From assembly GCA_900291925.1 (NCBI GenBank), contig UWYS01000003.1, forward strand, positions 868,001-932,000: a stretch of 64,000 bases of DNA, written 5' to 3'. Below the pieces are notes generated by a model. The model worked only from the letters and a program-made list of their open reading frames with translations. It searched no databases and was not told the origin of the DNA. The DNA comes from Thecaphora thlaspeos (taxonomy: Eukaryota > Basidiomycota > Ustilaginomycetes > Urocystidales > Glomosporiaceae). The stretch's first letter is position 1; the number at the start of each line of letters is the position of its first letter. Of this stretch, positions 19,927 through 31,856 are shown piece by piece. Made by a program: the position numbers and the translations under genes.

Positions 19927-21060
19927 TCACATAACGACGCAGCAGGAATCTGTGCGGGAGAGAGGAGGGGCGGAATAGAGTCAGTCTGGTCCTTTGCGGC
20001 AGAGGTGGACTGGTGCACATCGGCTCTGAGGCTTTCAACTCACTTTGCTGCAGCAAGGTACAGGGGGAGAGGGCAAGGAGTCCGAACAGCAATTCAAGGG
20101 AGTATCAGCATGCAAGCGTTCCGAGGAAACTGGGCGGGGATGGATGGGAAGAGCAAGGGGGATGCGGCGTTGACGCACCTTCTTTGCCGTCTTGTAGAAC
20201 ATCTTGCTCTGTTCACTAAGAGTGCCGCTCTTTTCGACGAGCTTGTCGAGGTCTTCTCCTCGTTGCAACACCGAGTCAATAGTCCTGTGCTGTGTGGGCA
20301 AAGATGGAGGGGACGCAAGGCCCGAGTGAACGGTTAGCAGGGGGTTCCCGCGTCTTTTGTCAGGGAGGCGATCCATGAGGGACGAGTGCATCTGGACGCC
20401 ACGCTACCCACCAGCACAATCTTTGTCTCGTCGAGCTCCTGCTGGACTTTCATGATGGTGTCTGCCTGCCGGGGGTCCTGGTACCTCTTTACGTAGTCTG
20501 CCGCCTGGGGGAAGGCGCTGATGCCGAGAAGGGCCTCTCCCTTTGGTGGCGCGGTGGCGGATCCGGTGGTGATGGCGTTGGTGCGGCTCTCCCACTGACT
20601 CTTCTGCACCTTGATGACAAACTCGTCGAGCGTCTTGTTGAGCAGCGAGAAGGCGACACGGACGGGGTACTCGGTGTCCGAGATCAGGACGCCGCAGATA
20701 CCGTCCGAGACGGGCCGGCTGTGGACGTGCGCCACGTACGAGTTCTCCTGGACGCTCTGGCGCTGCGTTGGCTTAGTGCGCTCGGCGACGGTCTGCGACG
20801 GAGGGGAGGTGACGAAGATGAGGCCAAGGGAGAGAAGAAGGGGGAAAGGAGGGGAGGTCAGTGGGTTTGAAAGAGAGAGAGAGAGAAAGAGAGGCAGCCC
20901 AGAGAGCGAGAGAGCGGCTTACCTTTGCCATGAAGCCCATCATGTCCTGTACGGTGCCTCTCTGAAGCCAGCCAAAGGAGCCAAGCTCCCAGGCCGTGGT
21001 TAGCGGGACGGCGGGGGCGCCGGGCGGGTGGGCAAAGATCAAGAGGCCATAGAGCTGCAT
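19927..21060 (-). CDS. YKT6: R-SNARE Ykt6, with a 4-base microexon
   Basis: Five exons join into 218 residues: 20923-21060, 20412-20792, 20179-20289, 20044-20047 (only CAAA) and 19927-19949. Ykt6 is a lipid-anchored SNARE acting in ER-Golgi, endosomal, vacuolar and autophagosome fusion. The longin domain begins [14 protein letters not shown] and includes [20 protein letters not shown] and [17 protein letters not shown]. The SNARE motif spans [20 protein letters not shown] with the zero-layer Arg. The C-terminus reads KTAKK-Q-NSCCVVM: tandem cysteines and a CaaX box for palmitoylation and prenylation. The Q and the first base of the N codon come from the microexon. Introns (130, 122, 131 and 94 bases) all have GT-AG ends. 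Without the microexon the reading frame misses the CaaX box. Confidence 0.93.
20044..20047 (-). other. 4-nt microexon of YKT6
   Basis: On the minus strand the sequence is TTGCTGCAG, then CAAA, then GTGAGT. It supplies Gln plus one base of Asn in the conserved KKQNSCC segment. Confidence 0.85.
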
Positions 21061-21583
21061 GGCGTGTATATTGATGGGATCGGCTACGCTGGATGGCGGT
21101 GACTGTGCTGCTGCGGGGTGGACTGCGGGGTGGACTGTGGTGTTTAGCTGGGCGGCCGGTGGTTATGGTGAGGTGGTAGCGGTGGCGGTGGCGGTGGCGG
21201 TGGCGGTGGCGGTGGCGGCGTAGCGGCTGCGGTCGATGGTGGTGAGTAGGTGGAGGAGGCACGACGGCTGCTGCAGATCGGGCGAGGCCCCCTAAGAGTG
21301 CAGGTCTCGCGCGGCGCTGCACGTATCGGTCAAGGCAATACAACACGGCAGGCATTACTACTGTAAAGGCGCTCGCCCTCTTTTGGCACTTGCGCCGCTG
21401 GCGCCTCGGCGTCACACGTCACTCGACACTCCCTCTTCTCGAGGTGCTCGGTAGCTGCATACAGTAGCTACAGTGCAGTCCTCCTCTCAGCCTTGCCATA
21501 CTGGCCCGCCAGCAGGAGAGCAGTAGGATGTACGGTCCCAAAGAGGTAGCATCGTCTAGTCCACAGAGGTAAACCCCTTCCCA
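21061..21583. other. YKT6 promoter and CENP-L 3' flank
   Basis: Contains a (GGTGGC)n run at 21181-21219. No gene seen. Confidence 0.5.
21181..21219. repeat. (GGTGGC)n hexamer repeat
   Basis: About six tandem hexamers, 120-160 bases upstream of the YKT6 ATG. Confidence 0.85.
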
Positions 21584-23431
21584 TTACCGTCGTCCCTCGG
21601 CCACGTCGCGCAGGAAGCCTACGACGATCCCAGCTCGCGTCTTGTCCGCCTCGCTCGATGCCTTCTTCTCGTCCGCCTTCCTCTTCTTCGTCGTCTCGCC
21701 TTGGAAGGCCGCCACTGCGGCAGAGGGCACCGCGCTCATCTTGAGCCGTACCGATGCCAGCCCAGCTCCGAGGTTGATGCCGGCCACGCCGATCCGCACC
21801 AGTTCCAGCTGGTCGAGCGGTATCGACGTGTGCGCGGCTAGGTAGTGGTTCAGCGCTGGTAGCAAGGCAAGGTCTATGGCGAGCGAGCAATCAAATGTGG
21901 AAAGACAAGGTATGGAGTCAGCGACGGTGTCGTTGCGAATCGCTTTGAACCGCCGAACCGCCGCCGTCCGCCCGACAAAAATCAACAGCCAGGCCGCACG
22001 CCGCCATATGCTCACCTTCAGAGAGACCCTCGACAAGCTGCATGCAAATCTCCCACGGCACAGTCAGCGTGATGGTCGCAAGCTCGGGCGCCGGTCCGTC
22101 GAGCTTGCCGCCCTTGTCCAGCCCGCTCGCATCGTCCACCTCGGCCGGCAGAGCGAACGACATCTCGACCGGCTTGACGTCGGCATCCACCTGGATCTGC
22201 TTGGCGGAGCGCTTCCTGGCCCCGCCCGCCCCACTCGCCAGACGCGTCTGCCTCACCACCACCTCGGCCAGCGCCTCGAGCGGCGCGCCGCGCAGCATCG
22301 ATGCAATCGACATGGCCCCGCTCCCCTGCGAGATGCGGCAGTCGAACCTCTTCTGTAGCCAGTCGAGCGCGTGCGTCAGCACCAGACGTCCAACGTTGGT
22401 CGATGCGCCCAGCAGCTGGTCGCTCCCCAGCGCCGCCGAGGGCGCCTTGGTCAGGATCAGCGGGTAGGAATGCGAGTCGAGCGCGAGATACGAGCCGGAG
22501 CGTCCGGGCAGGAAGATGATGTGGCACAGCTCGGCAGACTGCGCTTCCGCCGCCGGCGCCTTGGAGGAACCAGCACCGTTCCGCTCTACGGGCATGCCCA
22601 GCTCCATTTCGATGATCCACGGTCGCTGGTGGTCCTCGAGGCCGGAGGCAGAGGAGCTGCGCTCGTCGAAGCCGTCCAGGAACTCCTTATCCTTGAGAAA
22701 GGCGATCCGGACACGGCCCACCTTGCCCATCTCGGTGCGGCGTCGCCTAGCGGGCGGGACGAGGTCGCCAGAGGTGCTGTCGCGCGCGTTGGAGAGCGTA
22801 TTGGCATCCTCCAAGAAGCCGAGCCCGTCGCTGAGGCGAAGATTGACGTACTGGAATAGCTCCGCTCGAAGGAAGCGGAAGAGAGGCGTCGAGATCGTGC
22901 GGATGGAAACGGGCAGCCCAGAGAAGTGCAGAGGCGAGATCGAGTAGAGGTGCAACGTGCGGTTGAGCAGGGTCCCTATCGCGGTTGCGTACGGAGGAGC
23001 GATGGCAGTGTGGTAGGAACAGGGAAGATCAACAGTCGGCGCCACGCGTCAATCCGGCCTGGCTCGGTCTTGGCTGGGCGACGCTACTTACTATCTGGTG
23101 TGCACCACTCCGCGGCAGCAGCAGCTGCTGCTGCCTGGCTGGTCATGCTATCATCGGCGCGGTCGGACTCGGCCTGCTCTTCGACCGTGTTACCAGCCCT
23201 CTGTTTGCCCTTTGCGTTGCCTCTCACCGTGTTCGATGCGGTAGAGTCGTCGGCAGCATCTCTGGGCCAACCTGAAGCTGCTTTCGCTGTCGATGGGGCC
23301 GGTCGCGATGGTCCTGCCCTGGGTGCGGGCAGAGGCCTGCCCCTCCTGGCAGTCTGCGGAGGCCGTTTCAGTGAGGAACCGGCTCGCGAGGCCGAGATGC
23401 CCTGCTCGAGTATGGGCGTCTTTGGCGGCAT
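21584..23431 (-). CDS. inner-kinetochore protein, CENP-L/Fta1/Iml3 family
   Basis: Three exons (23092-23431, 22016-22975, 21584-21873; introns 116 and 142 bases with GTAAGT and GTGAGC donors, TAG acceptors) give 529 residues. A basic, disordered, Ala-rich N-terminus precedes the domain. The best family matches, by memory of human CENP-L, are TLLNRTLHLYSISPLHFS (human has a similar LNKTWTLYSVTPLYKF), LQKRFDCRISQGSGAMSI (human FQKTFDCYFS) and the C-terminal exon with HYLAAHTSIPLDQLELVRIG. CENP-L pairs with CENP-N in the constitutive centromere-associated network and links CENP-A nucleosomes to the outer kinetochore. Similarity is low outside these blocks and the linkers are long, so the assignment rests on block order. 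It lies head-to-tail between YKT6 and FKS1. An ACGCGT box lies 170 bases upstream. Confidence 0.72.
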
Positions 23432-24325
23432 GTTTGACGAACGAGGGCGGGGTGATGGTAGTTTGGCGGGATAAGTGAAGGTGATCGAAGGAGGGCAAGG
23501 GATGAAGCCGGTAGAGGATGCTGAAAGTAGGAGGGAAGGCTCGAGGGCAGGCGAGGCAGGAGGCAGCAGGAAGGAGTGAGTGGAGAAGGGTCCGCACGCG
23601 ACGCGTCCACGGCGCGCCTACCTGCCACGCCGCCAACGACTGACTGCACTCTACCACCACTGACGACGACAATAAGCCCAGCATCGCACGCACAAACGCC
23701 CGCGCGCTTCGTATGCAGATCACAAGGTCCGTTCGATTGTAATAAGCATGCGCCGTGAAAGAAGGAAGAGGGGGACAACGGGTTCGAAGACATTTGTACA
23801 ATAGCGGCAGAGGGCCGCGGGAAGAAAAAAAAAAAAAAAAAAAACAACGTCGCGGAGCGGTCTGTGATGCGAGACGACGCCCAAAACGTCGCGCTCAAGA
23901 CGAGCGGGGAGATAAGGCTGAGGCAAATGCGCCGATGATGAAGGGGGCCATGAGGAGATATGCTGGGAAGTAAACGAAGAGACGGAGATGCGTGCACAAC
24001 GAAGTGCTGGGAGCGTCTCGAGCCAGCCCGGTGTGGGACGTCCACTGCCGTCAAGAGGCAACCGCGACGCAGAGGACCGCCGCAGGATGATGGAGTTGGG
24101 AAGGACTTCGGGGAAGAACGCGATGCTACAATTCGACAGAGAGAGATTCTGGGAGTCTGGCCGTTTGTGGTTCGGATGGCTGGGCCGGGCTAATCTGGCG
24201 TAGAAAGGAGCGAGGAAGAGCCGTTTGGGCAGTTGTGGATGCGCGCGACAAGGGAACGGGGCGAGGAGGGCAAGAGAGGTCCCCGGGAGAGAGAGTCTAT
24301 GGAATCTTCAAAAGGTTCAATCGAC
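23432..24325. other. CENP-L promoter and FKS1 3' flank
   Basis: Contains the ACGCGT box at 23601 and a poly-A tract near 23825-23844. No gene seen. Confidence 0.5.
23601..23606. promoter_or_regulatory. MCB-like ACGCGT box upstream of CENP-L
   Basis: A perfect MluI cell-cycle-box core 170 bases before the CENP-L ATG, preceded by a second ACGCG. MCB sites bind the MBF factor in yeasts. In GC-rich DNA such hexamers also arise by chance. Confidence 0.3.
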
Positions 24326-27300
24326 CTAGATAGACTTGCAGAAGCTGCAGTTGAGGTCTATTCTCGACGAGAAGATGGCCGGCAGCACGATGAGCGCCAG
24401 GAAGAGGGCGTAGGCGAGGATGAAGAGGAGCGAGTAGCGCCACACGATCGACCTCCGCTGCTTCCTCTGCCGGAGCGAGAAGATGGGCGCATGGATCTGC
24501 TTCGACGGACGCAGCCAGAAGAGCGCCGTCGAGTGCGCCTTGTCGAAGAAGGGGATCAGCGTCGGCAGCGAGAGAGCGAACAGCAGGATGTGCGCCGTCA
24601 GAAAGTCGGCCGAGAACAGGCTCATCTCGATGATCTTGACGACAAACTCGCGCGCCGGCTGACTGAAGGCGTGTCCGCCCAGGCCGCGTCCGTACCAGCG
24701 TCCCGTCCACCAGGCGCGGTTGGTCTCGTCGTGCTTGAGCTCGCGCGACAGCACCAGGGCAATCAGGATCTTGAAGACGGCACGCTGGATCGCAATGACG
24801 GCGATCACGCCGAGCACCGCGTGCGAAGTGTTCCAGAGCTCGAGGAACCAGAGGAACTCGAACGCCACGATCAGGCCAACGACCGAGAGCAGGTGGGCGA
24901 TGGACGCCATGACCGAACCGAACTTGGCACAGCAGCTGTTGAGCGCCGGGCCAAGGAACATGCTGATCAGGAACAGGACCAGCAGGACGGCGGCGTTCCA
25001 AACGATCGGGCCGAGCGCGATGATCGCGATTCGGACGATGGCGCCCTGGACCGGGTCGCTCCGGGTCTGGAAGCTCTTGACGAACGAGTAGGCAACGACA
25101 AAGATGATGGCGAGGCAGATCGGTAAAACGACCTCGGCCCAGAGGATCGTCCTCCATCCGGCACGCGGGACATCGCCGGCCAGCTTCTCTGACGGATGGC
25201 CAAGGCGCTTCTTCTTGTAGCCCGTGACCTTGGTGCGGCTGAGGCGGCAGTAGCCGATCCACGAGTTGGCGTGGCTGCGGCTGTTGCCGCGCGACATCCA
25301 GCGGAAGAACTCGCGGTAGTCGATGATGAAGTCGGAGATCGAGAACTGGTGCGGGTTGAAGAGGAACGGCGCGATGCAGAGCGAGACGATGCTGATCCAG
25401 AAGTAGATGAGGTGCGGGATCCAGAGCGTTAGGGTGATGTAGAGGAGCAGCAGCAGCAGGCGCATGCCGGAGTAGATCGAGGGCCCGGCGAAGCGGCTAT
25501 AGAGCAGCGCGAAGCTCTGACGCGTAGTTGCGAAGCCTCGTCCCGTCGCGATGTAGCGCGCGCCGCCGAAGGTGAGGTTGCTGATGATCGAGTGCGAGTA
25601 GATCATCGTCGAGAAGACCTCGAACATCGGGCTCAGGCTCATGAAGTGCTTGGCGAGCCGGACGAAGGCCGAAACAGCACCGCGCTCCGAGAGCTCCTGG
25701 AGGAAGAGCGGGAGGAAGGCGATCATGAAGACGAGGAAGATCGAGATGACGGTGCGCTTGATCCAAAGGAAGACGGGGTTGAGGTAGTAGCAGCCGCCAG
25801 TGCCGACAATGTACTCGCTGTTGGACGAGGCGCAGACGCGCAGCTGCGAGTTGAGCGTCCCGATGAAGACAAGCGTGAACATGAAGAGCTGGACCGAGAG
25901 GATGACGAGGATGTTGTTGATGTGGAAACCAGGGTGGCCGTAGTAGAAGGTGAGGAAGCGATCGACGGGAAGCTGAGTGCCAAGGTAGTAGTACTCGCGC
26001 GAGAGCATCTGCTCGCCCATTCCGTTGCCAAGCTTGGTGGTGAAGTTGAGAATCGTCCCGAAGCCGAGGTCACGACCCTTGCCGCACTGGTAGTACTCGC
26101 AGTGCTTGATCCGTCCGCCGCGGCCAAAAGCCGTCATGCCGGCGTAGATGTCCTCGTTGAGGTGGAGACCCTTCTGCGCCTTGGAAACGCCGCCGCGCGT
26201 CGTCATAAAGATGGCGCTGAGGAAGTCTGGGTGCCCGTAGTGGAACTTGCCGCCGATCTGAGCCAGCCCACGTCCCGCCATAGTACCAAACGTCTGCTCC
26301 TTGCCGGCGGCAACGTCGCCGAGGATACCGATGTTCTCCGAGAAGATGTACTCGCGCGAGCCGAGGATGGCGACGGGCGCCTTGGCGAATTCCTGGTGGG
26401 CGGCGCCATAGGGGTTGTGGTTGGGGACGTTAAAAGCCTCGAACTCGCCGAGAACGCTGCGGATCTTAAGGCACTCCTCAAGGTAGTTGTCCTGGTTGGC
26501 ATCAATCAGCTGGACAAACTCGCCTCGGTGGAAGATGATGGCGTGGTTCTGGTTGTCCGACTTGCCGTCGCCGAGAATCGGGTTACCTGGCAGCTCGATT
26601 CGGAACTTGGGCCTGCGCTTGCCATTTGCCAGCAGCTCCGAGTGTCCATCGACCAGCGCCGAGAACCAGCGCGACTCGCCGCCCTCCTTGCGCGGCGCCT
26701 CCTCGTCGAGGTAGGCGATCTGGAGGTCGGGGTAAGCGCGGAGCAGGAACTCGGCGTTCTCGTGCTCCTCCTTGTTGAACTTCGAGTAACGCTGCATCGA
26801 GATGACGAACTTGAACTTGCGGCGCGACATCCTTTCGAGCTCGCGCTCCAGCTTCTCGGTGTTGCCGCCAAACAGCTGCACGACCTCGGGGTTCTCGACG
26901 CGGTAGAGGAGCTTGATTGCCTTGCTGTAGTTCATGAAGCCCGAGACGGTGCGGTAGAGCGTTTGGGCGCGGAGCGATGACCAGATCCGCGTGCGCAGCG
27001 TGTACTCGGGTGCCGCCGACTTGAAGCCAATGCAGTAGAACGGCAGATCGTCGGTCTTGGCGGAACCCTTGGTGCCAGACTTCTCGTCGCTGTCGCCGCC
27101 GAACGGCGAGCTGCCGCCGAAGCCCTGGCTCTCCTCGGCGAGGATCTTGGTGTCCTTGACGAAGTTGTCCCACTCGACCGGGTGGAGCTGCTTGAGGTAC
27201 TCAAGCAGAGTGACGCGCGTGTTCTGGTCCTCCTCGCGGATGATCTCGCGCAGTGAGAGGAGGATCTTCTCGCTGTAGTGCGGGACGAGGACGGTGAAGG

Positions 27301-29818
27301 TGGGCATTGCGTCGATCGGCAGCGGCTCGGGAACGGCGGTGGTGAGTGACTGGGCGAAGAAGCTGATCCGGCGCTCGGCCTCGGAGCCCTTGGGAAAGAA
27401 CTCGGGCTTGATGCCCTTGTCCGACTGGCTGATGAAGAAAGTCGGCGCGCGGAGGGTGCGCTTGCCGTTCTCGCCCGAGGGCACCTGGTGGTAGAGGAGC
27501 TTCTGGACGTGGTCGATCGAGAGGAGGTGCTCACGGTACATCGAGATGATGATGGCGTTCCAGACCTGCGAGACGAGCACTTTGGGCTTGTACTTTATCT
27601 CCATGTCGGCGGTCGCGAGCAGTTTGGCGTACATACGCTTCGGCAGGCGCTGGAAGATGTCGGTCCACGGCGTCCAGATCGACAGGCCCATCGCGAACGA
27701 CCAGCCGATGCTGAAGACGGTATTCCAGATGACGTACCACTGCGGAGTAGCAGAGGAGGGCGTCGAAAGAAGGACAGACAGGAAGAGAGTGTGTCAGAGG
27801 ATGTTGCTCGCTTCTCTCACTCTATCTAGCGCGCGCGCTCCAGGCATGGATTAGGGCGTTGCCACCCCCGCCCTGGTACTCACCAGGAACGTGTCGAGGA
27901 AGAAGAGCGAGAGATCCATGATGACCATGATCGTCAAGGCAAACGCCGGCTGGTTTGAGCAGAGCGTGGTGCCAAAGTACTTGTCGCTGCAGCCCTGCAC
28001 CTTCATTGTGACCATGACGGCGAGCGGGTCGCGGAAGGAGAGAGTCAGGAAGAAGTAGCTCTCGGTGAGCTTGCAGCCGAAGACGAGGGCCCACAGCAGC
28101 ATGCTGACGGCGCGGTGCTTCTTATCGAGCGGCGCGTAGCTCGCGGTGAAGGTCTGGTTGGCGAGGTACTTGCGCGCCTTGCCCGCGACGCGGTCGCCGA
28201 ACATCCGGCCAGAGGGAACGATCGAGAATAGCGCGGTGATGCAGCCGCTAACACCGATATGGACGTAGGCAACGATGTTGGGGATCGTCCCCTTGCTGTT
28301 GAAGCCGTGGATGTAGACGGCAGGCGCGACCGTGACGGCGAGGCAGGCGGCGAGGAAAACCATCCGGCGCATCAGGTGGCTCGTGTTGTTCCAGGTGGTC
28401 GGGATGTACGAGAACTCGGCCATCGTCGCGGCGATCATGATGAGCGTCGAGACGGCGCCGCCAAGCGCCGCCGCCGAGAATGACTGGGCCGGCGTCGGGT
28501 TGAGCGAGGTGTAGACCCTGGGCGCGTTGTATGCCGTGTAGTAGAAGAACACCGAGATATGGAGGATCCAGATGCGGTTGAAATTGACGAGGAGGTGGAA
28601 GAACGAGCGCTTCTCCTTGTAGGTCTTGAAGAAAACGCGGGCCCAGTCGATCTTGTCAAACTTCATAAAGCGCTGGCTCGGCGGGACGTCGACGAGGCGC
28701 GTCTTGTCGTTGAGGACGATCCTGCCAATCCCCTCGGGATACCAAAACAGCTGGTTGACGTCGTCGTAGCCAATGATCTTGTCGTGATCGCGTTCCTTCT
28801 TGACGAACTTGCCGTCAATCACCTCAAAGACCTGGTCGCGGAGGAAGCGATAGAGCGGCTTGACGACGGCGCGGAGGTAGAGGCCCTCGGGGACCGGCTC
28901 CATGCGGCTCTGGCACTCGGGCGACCGGTAGTAGTCGTCGGCGCACTTGAAGATGAAGCAGAGGCACTCGGGCACGAAGCGGACCTGACCGCCCTCACCC
29001 CAGCAGAGGAGGTAAAGAGCGATTTGGCGGAGGCGGTCGTAATCGCTCATGCGATTCATCGCATCGCGCCACCGCGACGACGCGGTCTCGAGCGACTTGG
29101 CGTTGGCGTTCTGAAGCTTCACCGCCGGTCCGCGCGCGCCGTTCTTGGCGCCGCGGTTGGCTATGCTGGCGGCACGGGCAAGGCCGGGGTTTTGCGCCTT
29201 GCCGATCGCGTCGTCAAGGTCGAGCTGTGCCGCGAAGTACCACTTGCGGTAGTTGGCGTGCTCGCCGCCGATGTGGTCGGCGTGAAGCGTGAGGAGCGCC
29301 TGCTGCGGGCTCATCCGGCTCGCGCGCGAGTCGAGCATGATCATCAGGTGGTCGTACATGTTGCGCATGCTGTCACGCTGGAAGCCGAACTTGTTGGCCA
29401 GATCGATGAAGACGTCCTCAATCTCCTCCTTGGAAAGCGGAATGTTGTGCTCTGCGGTCCATGCCGGGTAGGGCTCGCGCTGGCGGTAGCCGCCAGAGGG
29501 CATGTCCGGGTACGGGCTCGAGATGCCGGAGGCAGCGTACGAGCTGGGACCGAAGCCGCTGCCGGGACCGGGGCCAAAGCCGCGCTGGCCGCCCTGCTCG
29601 CCGCTGTAGGCGTAGGTGCCGCCCTCATACGAGTCGCCGTCGTAGCTCTGGCCAGGGATCAGCTCGGCGACGCTGCCCTCCGACGCAAACGTGTCGCGTC
29701 TCTCGTTCGGGAAGTAGCTGGCCTCGGAGCCCTGGTCGTCGTGGTAAGCCGGGCCGTTGAAAGGGTTTGGTGGCTGCTGGGGCGGGTGGCCGCCGCCGGC
29801 GCCGTGGTGCGAGGACAT
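24326..29818 (-). CDS. FKS1: 1,3-beta-glucan synthase catalytic subunit
   Basis: Two exons (27884-29818 and 24326-27739; 144-base intron, GTGAGT donor, CCGCAG acceptor) give 1782 residues, close to the usual size. Fks1 polymerises UDP-glucose into wall beta-1,3-glucan at the plasma membrane (GT48). The N-terminal ~130 residues are Gly/Tyr-rich and disordered. The Fks domain 1 follows ([19 protein letters not shown]), then the first membrane cluster with FLTLSFRDP at about 590-598. The large cytoplasmic catalytic region has [57 protein letters not shown] and [10 protein letters not shown]. The second membrane cluster follows after [27 protein letters not shown] matches echinocandin hot spot 1. 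The hot spot 2 counterpart near residue 1300 is [10 protein letters not shown], unlike yeast. The gene would be regulated by Rho1. Confidence 0.97.
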
Positions 29819-30296
29819 CGGGGGCCTTTGGGCACGCTAGTCGGCTAGGCGCGGTGGTGTGTATGCGCGGAGAAGTTGGAGGAGGGTCTTGTCGAGGTCC
29901 CTTCGTGGTCGTCGAGACTCAGGAGGATGAGAGAGGACGAGGGCGTGATTCTGAGGCCGTCGCGTGAGAGGCAAAAAGGACGTCGTAAAGAGTGGAAGGA
30001 TGTGGGAGGCGGAGCCGGTGGTGTTAGAGACGGACAAGGGTGGTGGGAGGGATGGACGCCCGCGTCGCCACTAGTGTAGCCTGCTCCTGGTTAATGCGAT
30101 GCGATGCGATGGAGCGAGGCGTGGACTTTTCGAGCTTGCCGGTTTCGCGATGCGTGCTCTGCGGCGGTCCCCAAAGTCGCACTTGTCGAGACGGGGAAAG
30201 ATCGCAATTGGCGAGTGGTGAAGAGGGGGGTTGTGGTGGGAGGGAGAGGATAGTGACGAAGCAGGTCCGTCGGTCCGTCGGTCGAAACGGTCGCGA

Positions 30297-30322
30297 TCGA
30301 GTCGAGTCGAGTCGAGTCGAGT
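30297..30322. repeat. (GAGTC)n pentamer repeat
   Basis: About five tandem units, some 480 bases upstream of the FKS1 ATG. Confidence 0.85.
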
Positions 30323-31670
30323 GGGTGGCAGAGCGACGGCCTTTGGTCTGCCTGCGAAGAGGTAGACGAGGGGGGAATAGGCGTGGCAGGAGGAAAAGGA
30401 GGGCAACGAGAGGCTCGCTGTGACCATCGCTCAAAGGGGCGGAGCGAGACGAGGCAAGCTGTCGCGGGGCCAGCGTCCTGGCGAGCGCCCACAAGGGGGG
30501 GCCGAGTTTCGCGCGCAGCGCTGGCCGGTACAGCGCAGCGCAGCCCAGATGCGCTCCCCTGAGCGCCTGCCTCTGCCGTCTGGCTTGCCGCCTCGAAAAC
30601 ACACAGATCCGCACAACCACACGCACAGAGGGGCGCGCGGGCGTCTACCCCTTAACTGACTAACTAGTTAGCTTCTTGCCTCGGCATCGCCCATCTACAA
30701 AATTTGGAATTGCTGCTCATCTTTTTCTATTCGACCCTGCTAATCCTTTTGTCAAGAGCCCTTTGACTAACTATCGCGCGAGGTTCGGGCGGTTGCTCGA
30801 GCTCGTAAGCCGACGCGCTTTTCTTTCCAGAGTTTCCCGGCGTGGTCTCCTGGGAGGGCGGTGGCGGCTGGTCTCGTGCAGGACGAGCAAAAAGAACCAG
30901 CGCGTGCGTTTCTGACCTTGCGGTGCACCGGCCAGCAAGAGGTCGCGGCAGGTGCCGGCCCCTTCACCGAGAGGTCGCTGTGTCTACCTGCCTGCCAGCA
31001 CCAGGCCAGGCCAGGCGTCAGACTCAGGCCGTGCTTCTGTAAGCAGGACCCTCGGAGCGCAGAAAAGGGGCCGGCGCTGACGCTCACGCTGCTGCTGAGC
31101 TTTGCCCTTTCAGCCGGCGTGTCTCGCTCATCCCTGGTCATGCTCGCCACACCGCCCTGGCCAACGAAAGCCTTCTTGCTTGCTCTAGAGTTAGTCCAGT
31201 AATTATATTGCCCTTGTTGACGAGCGCAAGGTGTGAGGATCCTTGATTGCGTGGACGAGGAGCTGGGGCATGGTGGAGCGGTCATTTTCGTTGCTTGGAC
31301 CCCCGGGAGGTAAGCAAGCCAAGATGGCCGCTGGGCCCTGGGGCTGAGGGCTCTTTTTTTGGCTGGCGCCGCCGCCGCCGCCGCTCTGCGTTCGTGTTGC
31401 ACCGTGATCGCAGCCGGCTACAGTACGCCGACTGACACAGGCAGGCAGGGCGAAATTCTGGAACCCCCTATGTATCTTGGCCGTCGTTTCTCGCGGAAGC
31501 AAGCGCTTCGGTCAGCCTGCCTTATTCTGCCTGGGCCCTACTGCAGGCTCTTGCAAACCCGAATGTCGTTCTGGCCGGCCACGATGGCGACCTCTCGGTA
31601 CACGAACACGGCTCGGGGTGCACAGAGTGGAACGGCCGACCGGCGGACGCGCGGACGGAATCAAGTGGCG

Positions 31671-31710
31671 GGAGGACGGACGGACGGAAGGACGGACGGA
31701 AGGACGGGCG
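31671..31710. repeat. (GGAC)n/(GGAA) tetramer repeat
   Basis: Mixed GGAC and GGAA tetramers over about 40 bases, slightly degenerate. Confidence 0.8.
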
Positions 31711-31856
31711 AAAGGCCGCAGCTCGGCGGCTCCGTGGTGTGTGGCGAGCCTGACTTGACAACTACTCAACACCTTGGCGACGCTGCAGTTCGGATGGAGG
31801 AGCCCGACCTGCCGTGATCCGATCCGCCTCGGACATAGACTTACATAGTATTGTAC

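Noticed and set aside
25592..26980. 462-codon plus-strand frame antisense to FKS1
   Set aside because: It mirrors FKS1 codons with strong GC third-position bias, has no motif and repeats acidic/Val/Leu patterns typical of antisense shadows.
28559..29848. 429-codon plus-strand frame antisense to the FKS1 N-terminal half
   Set aside because: Same antisense-shadow character; FKS1 on the minus strand is unambiguous.
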